This document shows, piece by piece, positions 52,793-61,898 of a stretch of DNA of 64,000 bases (within the stretch, counting starts at the first letter, position 1; every line of letters starts with the position of its first letter). This DNA comes from an uncultured Bacteroidia bacterium (lineage in GTDB: Bacteria; Bacteroidota; Bacteroidia; Bacteroidales; UBA932), in assembly GCA_902785065.1 (NCBI GenBank), contig CACZXH010000013.1:1-64000 (forward strand), read 5' to 3'. Position numbers and translations under genes: made by a program. A model generated the notes under the pieces. It saw only the letters and a list, made by a program, of their open reading frames with translations, was not told the origin of the DNA and did not search any database.

Positions 52793-53230
52793 AACTGTAT
52801 ATGCTGTTTCAGATGGGTGCGGCCCAGCGAGAGGTGGTACTTCACAGTGCCCTGCGGGATACCCAGGATGGCCGCGATCTCCTTGATGCTCCGGTCTTCG
52901 AAGTAGAAAAGGGAGATGGCGGCCTTCTCCTTCTCCGGAAGCCGGTCCATGGCCCGGTAGAGCTGCTGGTACCGGAAGGCGGAGTCGGAAGACTCGACGG
53001 CCGGGAGGTCCAGGGCATCGTCGACGGACGTCTGTTCCGGCTTGGCCTTCCGGCAATGGTCGATGTAACAATTGTATGCGATCCTGAAGAGCCAGGTGCT
53101 GAATTTGGACAGGCCCAGGAACGAGCCGGACGCCACGTATGCCCGTACGAGCGCATCCTGGGCGCAGCAGGAACCTCCGTAGGGGCTCCTGCTCTGCGCG
53201 TACAAGGCTGATGAACCGCTCCTGAGTCAT
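52789..53230 (-). pseudogene. ECF-type RNA polymerase sigma factor, disrupted near the N-terminus
   Basis: Two frames make one sigma factor. The N-terminal start MTQERFISLVRAEQEPLRRFLL (53230 to about 53166) is in one frame. The rest, from AQDALVRAYVASG with region 2 FSTWLFRIAYNCYIDHCRK and region 4 IKEIAAILGIPQGTVKYHLSLGR, is in another and runs to 52789. About a dozen residues normally lie between RRFLL and the AQDAL block; the junction at about 53161-53166 has lost them and the frame. A start at 53205 in the second frame would give a protein whose first residues are the misread N-terminus. It lies between a DUF6249-like membrane protein and a small membrane protein. Confidence 0.82.
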
Positions 53231-53231
53231 C

Positions 53232-53663
53232 TTACTTCTCCAGGTTCTTCTCTTCGGCTTCGATCTCCTTGGCCAGCGTCCGCTTGCTCACCAGGTAGGA
53301 GAAGAACAGGGCGAATCCGATGGCCAGCAGGATAGCGCCGGCAGTGAGAGCGGTCTCCAGGAACCAGAGACCTTTGAACATGCCGGGGTTGCTCCGGTTC
53401 AGGAGGCCGATCGTCAGGAAGGCAATGCCCATGAAGGAGGTGACACAGGCGCCGGTGAACTTGTCCATGAGTTCCTGCTTGATACTGCGGGTGGACTGCT
53501 TGGTTTTGAAGAGCTGGGGGTCGATCTGGGCTCCGTTTTCGATGGCCTTGAGCATGATTTCCGTCTTCTTGTCCATTTCGTGCTTCCGGGCACGTACGAC
53601 CAGCCAGACGATGACGATCGGGAGAATGACGCAGATGAAGATAGGTACTAACGTGGCTTCCAT
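53232..53663 (-). CDS. DUF6249-like membrane protein
   Basis: A 143-residue membrane protein with an N-terminal anchor (residues about 5-24), a charged stretch (RARKHEMDKKTEIMLKAIENG), and two later hydrophobic segments (about 75-92 and 104-126). This pattern is common in Bacteroidota next to ECF sigma genes and is grouped as DUF6249. The sigma start follows one base after its stop. Its role in signalling is unknown. Confidence 0.8.
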   Translation of the reverse strand: MEATLVPIFICVILPIVIVWLVVRARKHEMDKKTEIMLKAIENGAQIDPQLFKTKQSTRSIKQELMDKFTGACVTSFMGIAFLTIGLLNRSNPGMFKGLWFLETALTAGAILLAIGFALFFSYLVSKRTLAKEIEAEEKNLEK

Positions 53664-53790
53664 AACTGAATTTCTTTAAAGGTTCAACATTCCCGCTTCC
53701 GGAGCGGTTTCATCCATTAGACGGAACCTTCGGCCGAAAGGTTGGAAAAAGTTGCATTCTTTTTCAGAAAGATACGAAAAAAAGCCCAAT
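53664..53790. other. Intergenic region upstream of the sigma locus
   Basis: No TAnnTTTG box is visible before the minus-strand DUF6249 gene. The only structure is an imperfect dyad at 53725-53743 (AACCTT...AAGGTT around CGGCCG), about 60 bases upstream of the ATG. It might be an operator or belong to an ECF-type promoter; this is a guess. Confidence 0.3.
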
Positions 53791-53823
53791 AACGAAAAAG
53801 CCCGCTGGATTTCAGCGGGCTTT
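53791..53823 (-). terminator. Terminator after tRNA-Phe
   Basis: A perfect 11-bp stem (AAAGCCCGCTG with CAGCGGGCTTT) and a five-base loop, with a T-rich tail on the minus strand, directly downstream of the tRNA gene. Confidence 0.8.
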
Positions 53824-53825
53824 CG

Positions 53826-53898
53826 TGGTGCTGGGAAGAATCGAACTGCCGACACATGGATTTTCAGTCCATTGCTCTACCATCTGAGCTACAGCACC
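53826..53898 (-). tRNA. tRNA-Phe (GAA)
   Basis: A 73-base tRNA on the minus strand. The acceptor stem is GGTGCTG with CAGCACC, the D-arm contains GCTCAGATGGTAGAGC, the anticodon loop is CTGAAAA with anticodon GAA, and the T-arm contains GGTTCGA-type TTCGATTC. The CCA end is not encoded. Confidence 0.96.
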
Positions 53899-53948
53899 AT
53901 CGTTTGGGATTGCAAAGATAGGTATTTTTTCTGAGTTTGCAAATATTT

Positions 53949-54971
53949 TTAAAGCAATTCCCGCAGCTGCTGGATTTTTTCCGGTGTCGTTGCCCAGGAG
54001 GTGGCGAAACGGACGACGGTGTGGGTGGCGTCGAAGGGCTCCCAGATATCGAAGCCGACTTTCGAGGAGAGGGCTTCCATGTAGGAGTTTTCCAGGATTA
54101 CAAACTGCTGGTTGGTCGGCGTTTCGAGGAAGAAGGGAATTCCTTTCTCCTTGAGGACGGCGATCATGTCCTGCGCACGGTCGATGGCGTTCGCGGCGAT
54201 GCAACCGTATAGGTTGTCCGTGAAGAGGGTGTCGAACTGGACGCCGAGGAGGCGGCCCTTCGCCAGAAGGGCACCGTGCTGCTTAATCGTGGTGAAAAAG
54301 TGCTTCGGGGCTTTTTTCGTGAAAACGACAGCTTCGCCGCAGAGGGCGCCGACCTTGGTTCCGCCAATATAGAAGACGTCACACAAGGTGGCAAGGTCCG
54401 CCAGGGTGAAGTCGCAGGCGGGACTGGCGAGGGCGTAACCCAGGCGGGCGCCGTCGATGAACAGCGGCAGGCCGTATTTATGGGCAATCGCCTGGAGTTC
54501 AGCGAGTTCTGCACGGGTGTAGATAGTGCCGTATTCCGTGGACAGGGAAATGTATACGAGGCCCGGCCATACCATGTGGTCCTTGTTCGGGTCCGCGGCG
54601 GAGGCGGCGAGGAAGGCTTCCAGTTCGCCCGCGTCCATCTTTCCGTAATGCTGGGGGAGGGTCAACACCTTATGCCCGGTGTACTCGACGGCGCCTGCCT
54701 CATGGACATTGATATGGGCCGTCTGGACGGAGACCGCGCCTTCGTAGTCCGCCAGCATGGCAGCAATGACGGTCGCATTGGTCTGGGTGCCGCCCACCAG
54801 GAGATGGACCTCACCCTCCGGGCAGTTACATGCCTCCAGGATCTTCCGCTTCGCGCTTTGGGTGTACGGATCGTTGCCGTAACCGTCCAGTTGTTCGAAG
54901 TTGGTCTCAGTGAGCCGCTTGAGAATCTCCGGATGGGCCCCTTCCGCGTAATCGCATCTGAATAAAAGCAT
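53949..54971 (-). CDS. ltaE: Threonine aldolase (low-specificity type)
   Basis: A 340-residue PLP-dependent fold-type I enzyme that splits threonine to glycine and acetaldehyde. The PLP lysine lies in FYIGGTKVGALCGEAVVF. The DGARLGYAL segment and the N-terminal NFEQLDGYGNDPYTQSAKRKI are typical. The start at 54971 (MLLFRCDYAEGAHPEIL) follows hisIE by 19 bases, so it may be carried on the his operon transcript, an unexpected neighbour. Substrate specificity for L-threonine or allo-threonine cannot be told. Confidence 0.9.
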   Translation of the reverse strand: MLLFRCDYAEGAHPEILKRLTETNFEQLDGYGNDPYTQSAKRKILEACNCPEGEVHLLVGGTQTNATVIAAMLADYEGAVSVQTAHINVHEAGAVEYTGHKVLTLPQHYGKMDAGELEAFLAASAADPNKDHMVWPGLVYISLSTEYGTIYTRAELAELQAIAHKYGLPLFIDGARLGYALASPACDFTLADLATLCDVFYIGGTKVGALCGEAVVFTKKAPKHFFTTIKQHGALLAKGRLLGVQFDTLFTDNLYGCIAANAIDRAQDMIAVLKEKGIPFFLETPTNQQFVILENSYMEALSSKVGFDIWEPFDATHTVVRFATSWATTPEKIQQLRELL

Positions 54972-54990
54972 ATCGTACAGTATCAATGAA

Positions 54991-55590
54991 TTATCTGTGT
55001 CTGAGCGCCAGTTCCCGCTCGATGTCCTCGACGGTGCAGCCCATCGATTCCAGCAGGACCAGCAAGTGGTAGGCCAGGTCGGAGGTCTCGTAGATGAAGC
55101 GGTCGCGGTTGCCGTCGACGGCCTCGATGACCATTTCCGTGGCCTCTTCGCCCACTTTCTTGGCAATGGCTTTGGGGCCCTTGATGAAGAGTTTCGTCGT
55201 ATAGGAGCCGTCCGGCATCTGCGCGTGGCGGCCCTGGATGAGCTTCGAGAGAGATCGGATGAAGCCTTCATCCTCCGGCGTGTCGAAGCAGGCCGTCGTA
55301 CCTCGGTGGCAGGTCGGGCCGGCCGGATCGGCCTGGATGAGGAGGGTGTCGCCGTCGCAGTCGGCAAACATCTTCTTGACGGTCAGGAAGTTGCCGCTGG
55401 TTTCGCCTTTGGTCCACAAACGCTGTTTAGAACGCGAGAAGAAGGTGACGCGTCCTTCCGCGACGGTCTTGTCAAAGGCGGCGCGGTCCATATAGCCGAG
55501 CATCAGGACTTTGAGCGTCGTGGCGTCCTGGATGATGACGGGGAGAAGTCCGTCCCCGGTCTTGCTGAGGTTGAAATCGTCGAATGTCAT
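54991..55590 (-). CDS. hisI: Bifunctional phosphoribosyl-AMP cyclohydrolase / phosphoribosyl-ATP pyrophosphatase
   Basis: A 199-residue fused HisIE that performs steps 2 and 3 of histidine synthesis. The HisI part (residues 1 to about 105) keeps the zinc and active-site segments SRSKQRLWTKGETSGN, DCDGDTLL and GPTCHRGTTACF. The HisE part (about 115-199) has GEEATEMVIEA and YETSDLAYHLLVLL. It is the last his gene, 13 bases after hisF. Confidence 0.95.
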   Translation of the reverse strand: MTFDDFNLSKTGDGLLPVIIQDATTLKVLMLGYMDRAAFDKTVAEGRVTFFSRSKQRLWTKGETSGNFLTVKKMFADCDGDTLLIQADPAGPTCHRGTTACFDTPEDEGFIRSLSKLIQGRHAQMPDGSYTTKLFIKGPKAIAKKVGEEATEMVIEAVDGNRDRFIYETSDLAYHLLVLLESMGCTVEDIERELALRHR

Positions 55591-55603
55591 GACTGTCAAT
55601 CTT

Positions 55604-56362
55604 TTATAAGCGAACGGGAATGCCGGCTTCGGCGAGCTGGCGCTTGACTTCCGCCACGGTGTACTGCCCGTAGTGGAAGATGCTGGCGGCAAGGGCCGCG
55701 TCGGCCTTGCCTTCGGTGAGGACAGCGGCGATGTCCGCCACGCTGCCGGCGCCGCCCGACGCGATGACGGGAATGCCCAGGGAATCGGACAACTCTGCAT
55801 AGACCGGGCAGGGATAACCGTTCCGGGTGCCGTCGTGGTCCATGGACGTGAATAGAATCTCGCCGGCACCGCGCTCTTCAGCCTCCTTGGCCCAGGAGAA
55901 AAGCTCCTTGTCGGAAGGGCGGCTTCCGCCGTGCGTCGTCGCGTGCCAGAGGCCGTCCGGGCACGTTTTTGCGTCGATGGCTACCACGACGAACTGCCGG
56001 CCGTATTTGGCGGCGATCTCGCCAATGAGTTCCGGTCGGGCGATGGCGGCGCTGTTCAAGGTGATCTTGTCGGCCCCGGCGTCCAGGAGACGTGATGCGT
56101 CGTCCAGGCTCCGGATGCCGCCGCCCACGGTGAAGGGGATGTTGACGGCCTCGCCGACCCGGGCGACCAGCTCGGCGAAGGTCTTCCGGCCTTCCAGTGT
56201 GGCGCTGATGTCCAGGTAAACGAGTTCGTCGGCCCCTTCCAGGGCATAGCGGCGGCCGAGTTCCACGGCATCGCCCACGTCCTGCAGGCCCAGGAAGTTG
56301 ATGCCTTTCACCACGCGCCCGTCCTTGACGTCCAGACAGGGGATTATCCGTTTTGCAAGCAT
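55604..56362 (-). CDS. hisF: Imidazole glycerol phosphate synthase, cyclase subunit
   Basis: A 252-residue TIM barrel that makes IGP and AICAR with ammonia from HisH. RIIPCLDVKDGRVVKG with catalytic Asp11 is at the N-terminus, and Asp in VVAIDAK is conserved. It overlaps hisA by 19 bases, giving translational coupling. Confidence 0.97.
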   Translation of the reverse strand: MLAKRIIPCLDVKDGRVVKGINFLGLQDVGDAVELGRRYALEGADELVYLDISATLEGRKTFAELVARVGEAVNIPFTVGGGIRSLDDASRLLDAGADKITLNSAAIARPELIGEIAAKYGRQFVVVAIDAKTCPDGLWHATTHGGSRPSDKELFSWAKEAEERGAGEILFTSMDHDGTRNGYPCPVYAELSDSLGIPVIASGGAGSVADIAAVLTEGKADAALAASIFHYGQYTVAEVKRQLAEAGIPVRL

Positions 56363-57069
56363 GTCGCTAAGTCTTTGAGCGTGATACGGTTCTCATAGAT
56401 GGCCTTGCCCACGATGATGCCGGGCAGGCCCATTTCATCTGCGCGGCGCACGTCGTCCAGGGACGACACGCCGCCGCTGACGATCGTCGTCAGGTCCGGA
56501 AACCGTTCCTGCAACCCCTTGTAAAGGTCGAAGGACGGCCCCTGCAGCATCCCGTCGCGGGAAATGTCCGTGACGATGGCGCGCTTCAGACCGGCGGGCA
56601 GGAAGGTCTGAATGAGTTCGTCCAGGCCGATGCCGCTGTCCTCGAGCCAACCGCTCACGGCGACCTTGCCGTCGCGGACGTCGGCCCCGAGGATGACCCG
56701 GGCGCCCCAGCGCTCCAGCCAGGCCGTCATCCGCGCCGGCTCCTTTGCCGCGATGCTGCCGATGATGGCCTCGTCGGCGCCCGCATTCCAGACGGAAGCG
56801 AGGGCGTCATCGTCCTTGATACCGCCGCCCCATTCGAGCGTCAGGAGGCCCAGGGAGGCAATTTCCTCCAGGGTGCGGAGGTTCTTGGGCTTGGACGCCT
56901 TGGCGCCTTCCAAGTCCACGAGGTGTAGCCGGCGAACGCCGCAATCGGCATAGGCCCGGGCCCATTCGGCCGGGTCGCCGCCGTAATCTTTCTGCGTCGC
57001 ATAATCTCCCTGGGAGAGCCGCGTGCATTTGCCGCCGATAATGTCGATGGCCGGAATGATCTCGATCAT
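56344..57069 (-). CDS. hisA: ProFAR isomerase
   Basis: A 241-residue TIM barrel that converts ProFAR to PRFAR. IIPAIDIIGGKCTRLSQGDY with Asp8 and the second acid in ILGADVRDGKVAVSGW are conserved. It overlaps hisH by 4 bases and hisF by 19. Confidence 0.97.
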   Translation of the reverse strand: MIEIIPAIDIIGGKCTRLSQGDYATQKDYGGDPAEWARAYADCGVRRLHLVDLEGAKASKPKNLRTLEEIASLGLLTLEWGGGIKDDDALASVWNAGADEAIIGSIAAKEPARMTAWLERWGARVILGADVRDGKVAVSGWLEDSGIGLDELIQTFLPAGLKRAIVTDISRDGMLQGPSFDLYKGLQERFPDLTTIVSGGVSSLDDVRRADEMGLPGIIVGKAIYENRITLKDLATCLQNG

Positions 57070-57656
57070 ATCGCCAGGAAGTTTTGGAGGATCTTTTCAC
57101 CGACGGAGCCGCTCTTTTCCGGATGGAACTGCGTCCCGTAGAAGTTCTCGTAACGTAGCGCGGCGCTGAACATGACACCGGCGTACTTGCAAGTCGCGAC
57201 TGTGTCCGGGCAAAGACCGGCGTAATAGGAATGGACAAAGTACACGTACGCGCCCGACTTCATATCCTTGAACAACTTGCCTTCCAGGTTCCCCAGGTCG
57301 TTCCAGCCCATGTGCGGGACCTTGCAGCCGGGGGCGGGGGAGAAACGGCGCACATGGGCGTCGAAAACGCCCAGGCAGGGCTTTCCGGGGGCTTCTTCGC
57401 TGTCCCGGCACAGCACCTGCATGCCCACGCAGATGCCCAGCACGGGCTGGCGCAGGGAGCGGATGACGGCCGGCAGCCCGCGCTCCACGAGGTTGTCCAT
57501 CGCGAGCCCGGCGTGGCCCACGCCCGGCAGGATGACTTTGTCCGCCTTGCGGATGGTATCCGGGTCGGCCGTCACGCAGTAAGTCGCTCCCAGCCGGTCC
57601 AGGGCGTTCTCCAGCGACCGGAGATTGCCCATGTCATAGTCGATGATGGCGATCAT
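57066..57656 (-). CDS. hisH: Imidazole glycerol phosphate synthase, glutaminase subunit
   Basis: A 196-residue class I glutamine amidotransferase that feeds ammonia to HisF. The nucleophile Cys is in LGICVGMQ, and the His-Glu pair is in QFHPEKSG. The start at 57656 gives MIAIIDYDMGNLRS and a 4-base overlap with hisB. Confidence 0.97.
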   Translation of the reverse strand: MIAIIDYDMGNLRSLENALDRLGATYCVTADPDTIRKADKVILPGVGHAGLAMDNLVERGLPAVIRSLRQPVLGICVGMQVLCRDSEEAPGKPCLGVFDAHVRRFSPAPGCKVPHMGWNDLGNLEGKLFKDMKSGAYVYFVHSYYAGLCPDTVATCKYAGVMFSAALRYENFYGTQFHPEKSGSVGEKILQNFLAI

Positions 57657-58720
57657 AGCGTACCTTTGGATGAGGGGAGGGCGCCGTCGAACACATTGCG
57701 CCGGACGGCTTGGCGCAGGGCCCTGGCGAAGGCCTTGAAGACGGACTCGGCCAGGTGGTGGTTGTTCTCGCCTTCGGCTTCCACGCGGAGATTGCAGCGG
57801 GCCGCCGTGCACAGCGACTTGAAGAAGTGCGGGAACATTTCCGTGGGGGTGTCGCCCACGTACTCGCGGGTGAAATCCACCTTCCAAACGAAATCCGCCC
57901 TTCCTCCGAAATCAATGAGTACCATAGCTTTGCATTCGTCCATCGGAAGTACGAATCCATATCGTTCGATGCCGCGCTTGTCGCCCAGGGCCTGGCCGAT
58001 GGCCTCGCCCAGGACGATGCCCACATCTTCCATCGTGTGGTGCTCATCAACCTCCAGGTCGCCCTTGCAGGAGACCGCGAGGCTCACGCCGCCGTGATGC
58101 GGAATCTGCTCCAGCATATGGTCGAAAAAGTGCAGGCCGGTGCTGATGCCCGTGGGACCTTTCCCGTCCAGGTCCAGCGTCAGGGTGATGTCCGTCTCGC
58201 GGGTTTTCCGGGCGATGGTCACCTGCCGGGAGCTGCTCCGGACCGCCTCGGCGATTTCCGCCCAGGTCATCGGTCCCACTTGCAGCGCCTTGGCGCCCAG
58301 GTTCCCGGCCAGCTTGACGTCCGTCTCCCGGTCGCCGATCACGAAGCTTGCGGCGAGGTCGTAGGATCCGTCCATGTAGGCCCCGAGCATTCCCGTTCCG
58401 GGCTTCCGAGTGAGGACGTTCTCATGCGGGAAGGTCTTGTCGATCAGGATGTTGTCGAAGACGATGCCTTCGCCCTTCAAGGTGTTCAGCATCAGGTTCT
58501 GGCAGGGCCAGAAGGTCTCTTCCGGGAAGGAAGGGGTGCCCAGCCCGTCCTGGTTGGAGACAAGGACGAGCTCGTACCCAAGCCCGGTCAGGGCCTTCAG
58601 GCCGGAGATCGCGCCGGGAACGAAGGCGAACTTGTCGAGGGCGTCGATCTGCTCGTCGGCGGGCTCCACGAGGATGGTGCCGTCCCGGTCGATGAAGAGG
58701 GCTTTTTTCAGGTCGCTCAT
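57653..58720 (-). CDS. hisB: Bifunctional histidinol-phosphatase / imidazoleglycerol-phosphate dehydratase
   Basis: A 355-residue fusion. The N-terminal HAD phosphatase (about residues 1-165) has DRDGT with Asp11 and Asp13, and the later IGDRETDVKLAGN. The C-terminal dehydratase (about 170-355) keeps the HHTMEDVGI and manganese-binding HHLAESVFKA motifs. The fusion is the enterobacterial-type form also found in Bacteroidetes. Confidence 0.96.
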   Translation of the reverse strand: MSDLKKALFIDRDGTILVEPADEQIDALDKFAFVPGAISGLKALTGLGYELVLVSNQDGLGTPSFPEETFWPCQNLMLNTLKGEGIVFDNILIDKTFPHENVLTRKPGTGMLGAYMDGSYDLAASFVIGDRETDVKLAGNLGAKALQVGPMTWAEIAEAVRSSSRQVTIARKTRETDITLTLDLDGKGPTGISTGLHFFDHMLEQIPHHGGVSLAVSCKGDLEVDEHHTMEDVGIVLGEAIGQALGDKRGIERYGFVLPMDECKAMVLIDFGGRADFVWKVDFTREYVGDTPTEMFPHFFKSLCTAARCNLRVEAEGENNHHLAESVFKAFARALRQAVRRNVFDGALPSSKGTL

Positions 58721-59748
58721 ACGGAATAGCTGGCTAAAGCGTTCAACAGGGATTCGTTCTCTTCGGGCAGGCCCACGGTCAGGCGGAGGCAGCCCGCGCA
58801 GCCGGGCACCCGCGTCCGGTTCCGGACAATGATGCCCTTGCCCAGGAGATAATCATAGAGGGCGTTCGCATCGTCCACCCGGACCAGGATGAAGTTCGCA
58901 TCGCTCGGGAACACCTGCTGCACAAAGGGGAAGCGGGGGAGGATGGAAGCTAATCTTTTCCTTTCATTGACAATCGTATTTACTTCATTGTCAATGGGCT
59001 TTTCCAGGAACTGAAAAGCCTTCTCCATGGCCGCCCGACTGAGGTTGTAGGGGTATTTGACCATGGACATCAGGCGGATGACCTCCTCGCTGGAAATGGC
59101 GAGGCCGATCCGCAGGCCGGCCATCGCCCGGGCCTTGGACAGGGTCTGGAGGACAATGAGATTGTCCCGGACCGTGGCCTCTTTCGCGAGGCTTCCTTTC
59201 TCCGAGAAATCCGCATAGGCCTCGTCCACGACGACGACACCGGGGAACCGGTCGCAGATGCCCAGCAGCTGCTTCAGTTCGAAAGCGTTGCCGGAAGGGT
59301 TGTTCGGCGAGCACAGGAAGATGACCTTGGTGCGTTCGTCGCAGGCGCCGAGGAGTGCCTCGCTGTCCAGGTTGAAATCCGCGTCCAGCCGGACGCTGCG
59401 GACCTCGACATCGTTGATGGCCGCTGCCACGCCGTACATGCCGTAGCTGGGGGCCATGATGACGGCGTTGTCCTTTCCGGGTTCGCAGAAGATCCTGAAT
59501 ACCAGGTCGATGGCTTCGTCGCTGCCGTTCCCGAGGAAGAGGTTCTTCACGGGAATGCCCTTGATGCCGCCGATGCGGGCCTTGAGTTCCGCCTGGTGCG
59601 GGTCGGGATAGCGGTTGTAGCCGTTTTCATAGGGGCTCTCGTTGGCGTCCAGGAAGATGCCGATGGGGCCGTCATATTCGTCCCGTGCCGTCGAGTACGG
59701 AGCCAGGGAGGCGATATTGGGTCTGACTAGGGGAGTGATCCGGCTCAT
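58717..59748 (-). CDS. hisC: Histidinol-phosphate aminotransferase
   Basis: A 343-residue fold-type I PLP aminotransferase. The LDANESPYENGYNRYPDP start, CSPNNPSG, and the PLP lysine in TLSKARAMAGLRIG are canonical. The start at 59748 overlaps the hisD stop by 4 bases; a longer frame upstream lies within hisD. Confidence 0.96.
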   Translation of the reverse strand: MSRITPLVRPNIASLAPYSTARDEYDGPIGIFLDANESPYENGYNRYPDPHQAELKARIGGIKGIPVKNLFLGNGSDEAIDLVFRIFCEPGKDNAVIMAPSYGMYGVAAAINDVEVRSVRLDADFNLDSEALLGACDERTKVIFLCSPNNPSGNAFELKQLLGICDRFPGVVVVDEAYADFSEKGSLAKEATVRDNLIVLQTLSKARAMAGLRIGLAISSEEVIRLMSMVKYPYNLSRAAMEKAFQFLEKPIDNEVNTIVNERKRLASILPRFPFVQQVFPSDANFILVRVDDANALYDYLLGKGIIVRNRTRVPGCAGCLRLTVGLPEENESLLNALASYSV

Positions 59749-61022
59749 TTTCCTTCGATTCTGAGGGTGACGGCGCGCGCGTGGGCGTCCAGCCCTTCGG
59801 CTTGCGCCATATTGACAATGGTGGGGGCGAGGGATTCCAGTCCTTCGCGGGAGAGTTCCTGCAGGGTCATCTTCCGCATGAAGCTGTCCATGTTGACCCC
59901 GCTGCAAGAAAGGGCCCAGCCACTGGTGGGCAGGGTGTGGTTCGTGCCGGAGGCATAGTCGCCGGCGCTCTCGGGGCTCCAGGGACCGACGAAAACGCTG
60001 CCCGCGGCCGTGATCTGTCCGGCCACTTCCGCCGCGTCCTTCCAGGCGATGATCAGGTGCTCCGGAGCATAGGCCTCGGCGAAGTCGATAACGTCCTGAA
60101 GATCCGGGAAAACGACCGCGTAGCTGTGTGCCAAGGAACCTTCAACCTGCTCGTTACGAGGAAGCAGTCTCTTTTGATTTTCAACTTCTTGCAAGACCTT
60201 ATCGGCATAATCCCTTTCGGTCGTGACAAGCACTGCCGTGCTGTCTTTTCCGTGCTCTGCCTGGGAGAGGAGGTCGGCTGCCGCGAAGGCGGCAGGGGCG
60301 CTTCCGTCGGCCAGGACCATCACCTCCGACGGGCCGGCCGGCATGTCGATGGCGGTGTTCCGCCCGCTGACAATCTGCTTTGCGAGGGTTACCCAAGGAT
60401 TGCCCGGGCCGAAGATCTTGTCCACCTTCGGGATCGTCTCCGTGCCGAAGGCCATTGCGGCCACGGCCTGGGCGCCGCCGACGCGGAAGATCCGCGTCAC
60501 GCCGCACTCCCGCGCCGCGAACAGCACCTCCGGGGCGACGGAACCGTCCTTCCGGCAGGGCGTGCACAGGATGCGGTCGCGGCAGCCGGCCAGGGCGGCC
60601 GGAACGGCGAGCATCAGCACGGTGGAGAACAGCGGCGCGCTGCCGCCGGGGATGTACAGGCCTACGCGGCGGATCGGGACCGGCCGCTGGACGCAGACGA
60701 CGCCGGGCGCTGTCTCCACGCGGATCTCGCGGGGGAGCTGCGCGCGGTGGAACGCCTCGACGTTCCGCTTCGCGTTGCGAATGGCTTCCTGCACCGCTTC
60801 AGAAACCTTTGCGCAAGCCGCATCAATCTCGGAATCAGTTACTTCCAGGGGAGCATCGACCTTGTCGATCTCCAGCATGAGCCGCTTCAGGGCGGCGTCG
60901 CCTTCGGTTTCTACGGCGCGGAGGATGGCTTCCACCCGCGGACGGATGCCTTCGTAATCAACGCCTTGCCGCCGGGTCAGGGTTTCCCACGCCGACCGGG
61001 CCGGATTCTCGATGATTCTCAT
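59745..61022 (-). CDS. hisD: Histidinol dehydrogenase
   Basis: A 425-residue zinc enzyme that performs the last two oxidations to histidine. The core GPGNPWVTLAKQIV, MPAGPSEV and LLSQAEHGKDS are conserved, as is the C-terminal zinc region with GTNHTLPTSG. The start at 61022 gives MRIIENPA and overlaps hisG by 4 bases. Confidence 0.96.
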   Translation of the reverse strand: MRIIENPARSAWETLTRRQGVDYEGIRPRVEAILRAVETEGDAALKRLMLEIDKVDAPLEVTDSEIDAACAKVSEAVQEAIRNAKRNVEAFHRAQLPREIRVETAPGVVCVQRPVPIRRVGLYIPGGSAPLFSTVLMLAVPAALAGCRDRILCTPCRKDGSVAPEVLFAARECGVTRIFRVGGAQAVAAMAFGTETIPKVDKIFGPGNPWVTLAKQIVSGRNTAIDMPAGPSEVMVLADGSAPAAFAAADLLSQAEHGKDSTAVLVTTERDYADKVLQEVENQKRLLPRNEQVEGSLAHSYAVVFPDLQDVIDFAEAYAPEHLIIAWKDAAEVAGQITAAGSVFVGPWSPESAGDYASGTNHTLPTSGWALSCSGVNMDSFMRKMTLQELSREGLESLAPTIVNMAQAEGLDAHARAVTLRIEGK

Positions 61023-61870
61023 AGGATGATCTTGTCTACGTCCATCACCAGGATGCCCTCGGCCCCGATGGCCTTGAGCTGGCGGACCTTCGTCCACAGG
61101 TCGGCGGCATCGATGACCGAGTGCAGGGAGCACCAGTCGGGGGACGCCAGCGGCATTACGGTCGGGCTCCGCATCGCCGGCAGGATCTTGATGGCCTCGT
61201 CCAGGGAAGCCCGGGGAATGTTCATCAGCATGTATTTCTTGCCGCGGCTGACGGTTTCCGAGTCGATGCGGAACAGGAGGTCGTCGATGATTGCCTGGTC
61301 TTCCGCCGTCAGCGACTTGTTCGCGATGAGGACGGCCTCGGATTCGAAGACCGTCTCCACCTCGCGGAGGCCGTTGGCGATCAGGGTGCTGCCGGAGGAG
61401 ACGATGTCGAAGATGGCGTCGGCAATGCCCACGGCCGGGGCGATTTCCACGGAACCGGTGATGACCTCCACCTTGGCATCAATGCCCCGTTCGATCAGAT
61501 ACTTGCGGAGGATGTTCGGATAGGAGGTGGCAATGCGGCGGCCGGAGAACCACTCGAGGCCGTCGTAGTCCTCGCCCTTGGGGATGGCGAGGCTCAGGCG
61601 GCAGGCGCCGAAGCCGAGCCGCGCGATGACGGAAACATCGGCCCCGCGCTCTTCTACTTCGTTCAGGCCCACGATGCCGAGGGTGGCAGTCCCGCTTTCC
61701 ACCACGTGCGGGATGTCGTCATCCCGGAGGTAGAGGGCTTCGATGGGGAAGGTCTGCGACTTGGAAAGCAGCTTCCGCTTGGGGGCGTCGACTTCGATGC
61801 CGATCGACTGGAGGAGGGAGAGGCTCTCTTCGTTGAGCCGGCCCTTGGATTGGATCGCGATTCTGAGCAT
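61019..61870 (-). CDS. hisG: ATP phosphoribosyltransferase, long form
   Basis: A 283-residue enzyme for the committed step of histidine synthesis. It has the IAIQSKGRL start, GVVGLNE-type substrate loop (LGIVGLNEVEE) and the phosphate-binding SVEIAPAVGIADAI. The extra C-terminal ACT-like domain (about residues 215-283) marks the long, feedback-inhibited form that works without HisZ. It is the first structural gene after the attenuator. Confidence 0.96.
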   Translation of the reverse strand: MLRIAIQSKGRLNEESLSLLQSIGIEVDAPKRKLLSKSQTFPIEALYLRDDDIPHVVESGTATLGIVGLNEVEERGADVSVIARLGFGACRLSLAIPKGEDYDGLEWFSGRRIATSYPNILRKYLIERGIDAKVEVITGSVEIAPAVGIADAIFDIVSSGSTLIANGLREVETVFESEAVLIANKSLTAEDQAIIDDLLFRIDSETVSRGKKYMLMNIPRASLDEAIKILPAMRSPTVMPLASPDWCSLHSVIDAADLWTKVRQLKAIGAEGILVMDVDKIIL

Positions 61871-61898
61871 GTCTATTTGTTATTCTGTCCTACTTCTT

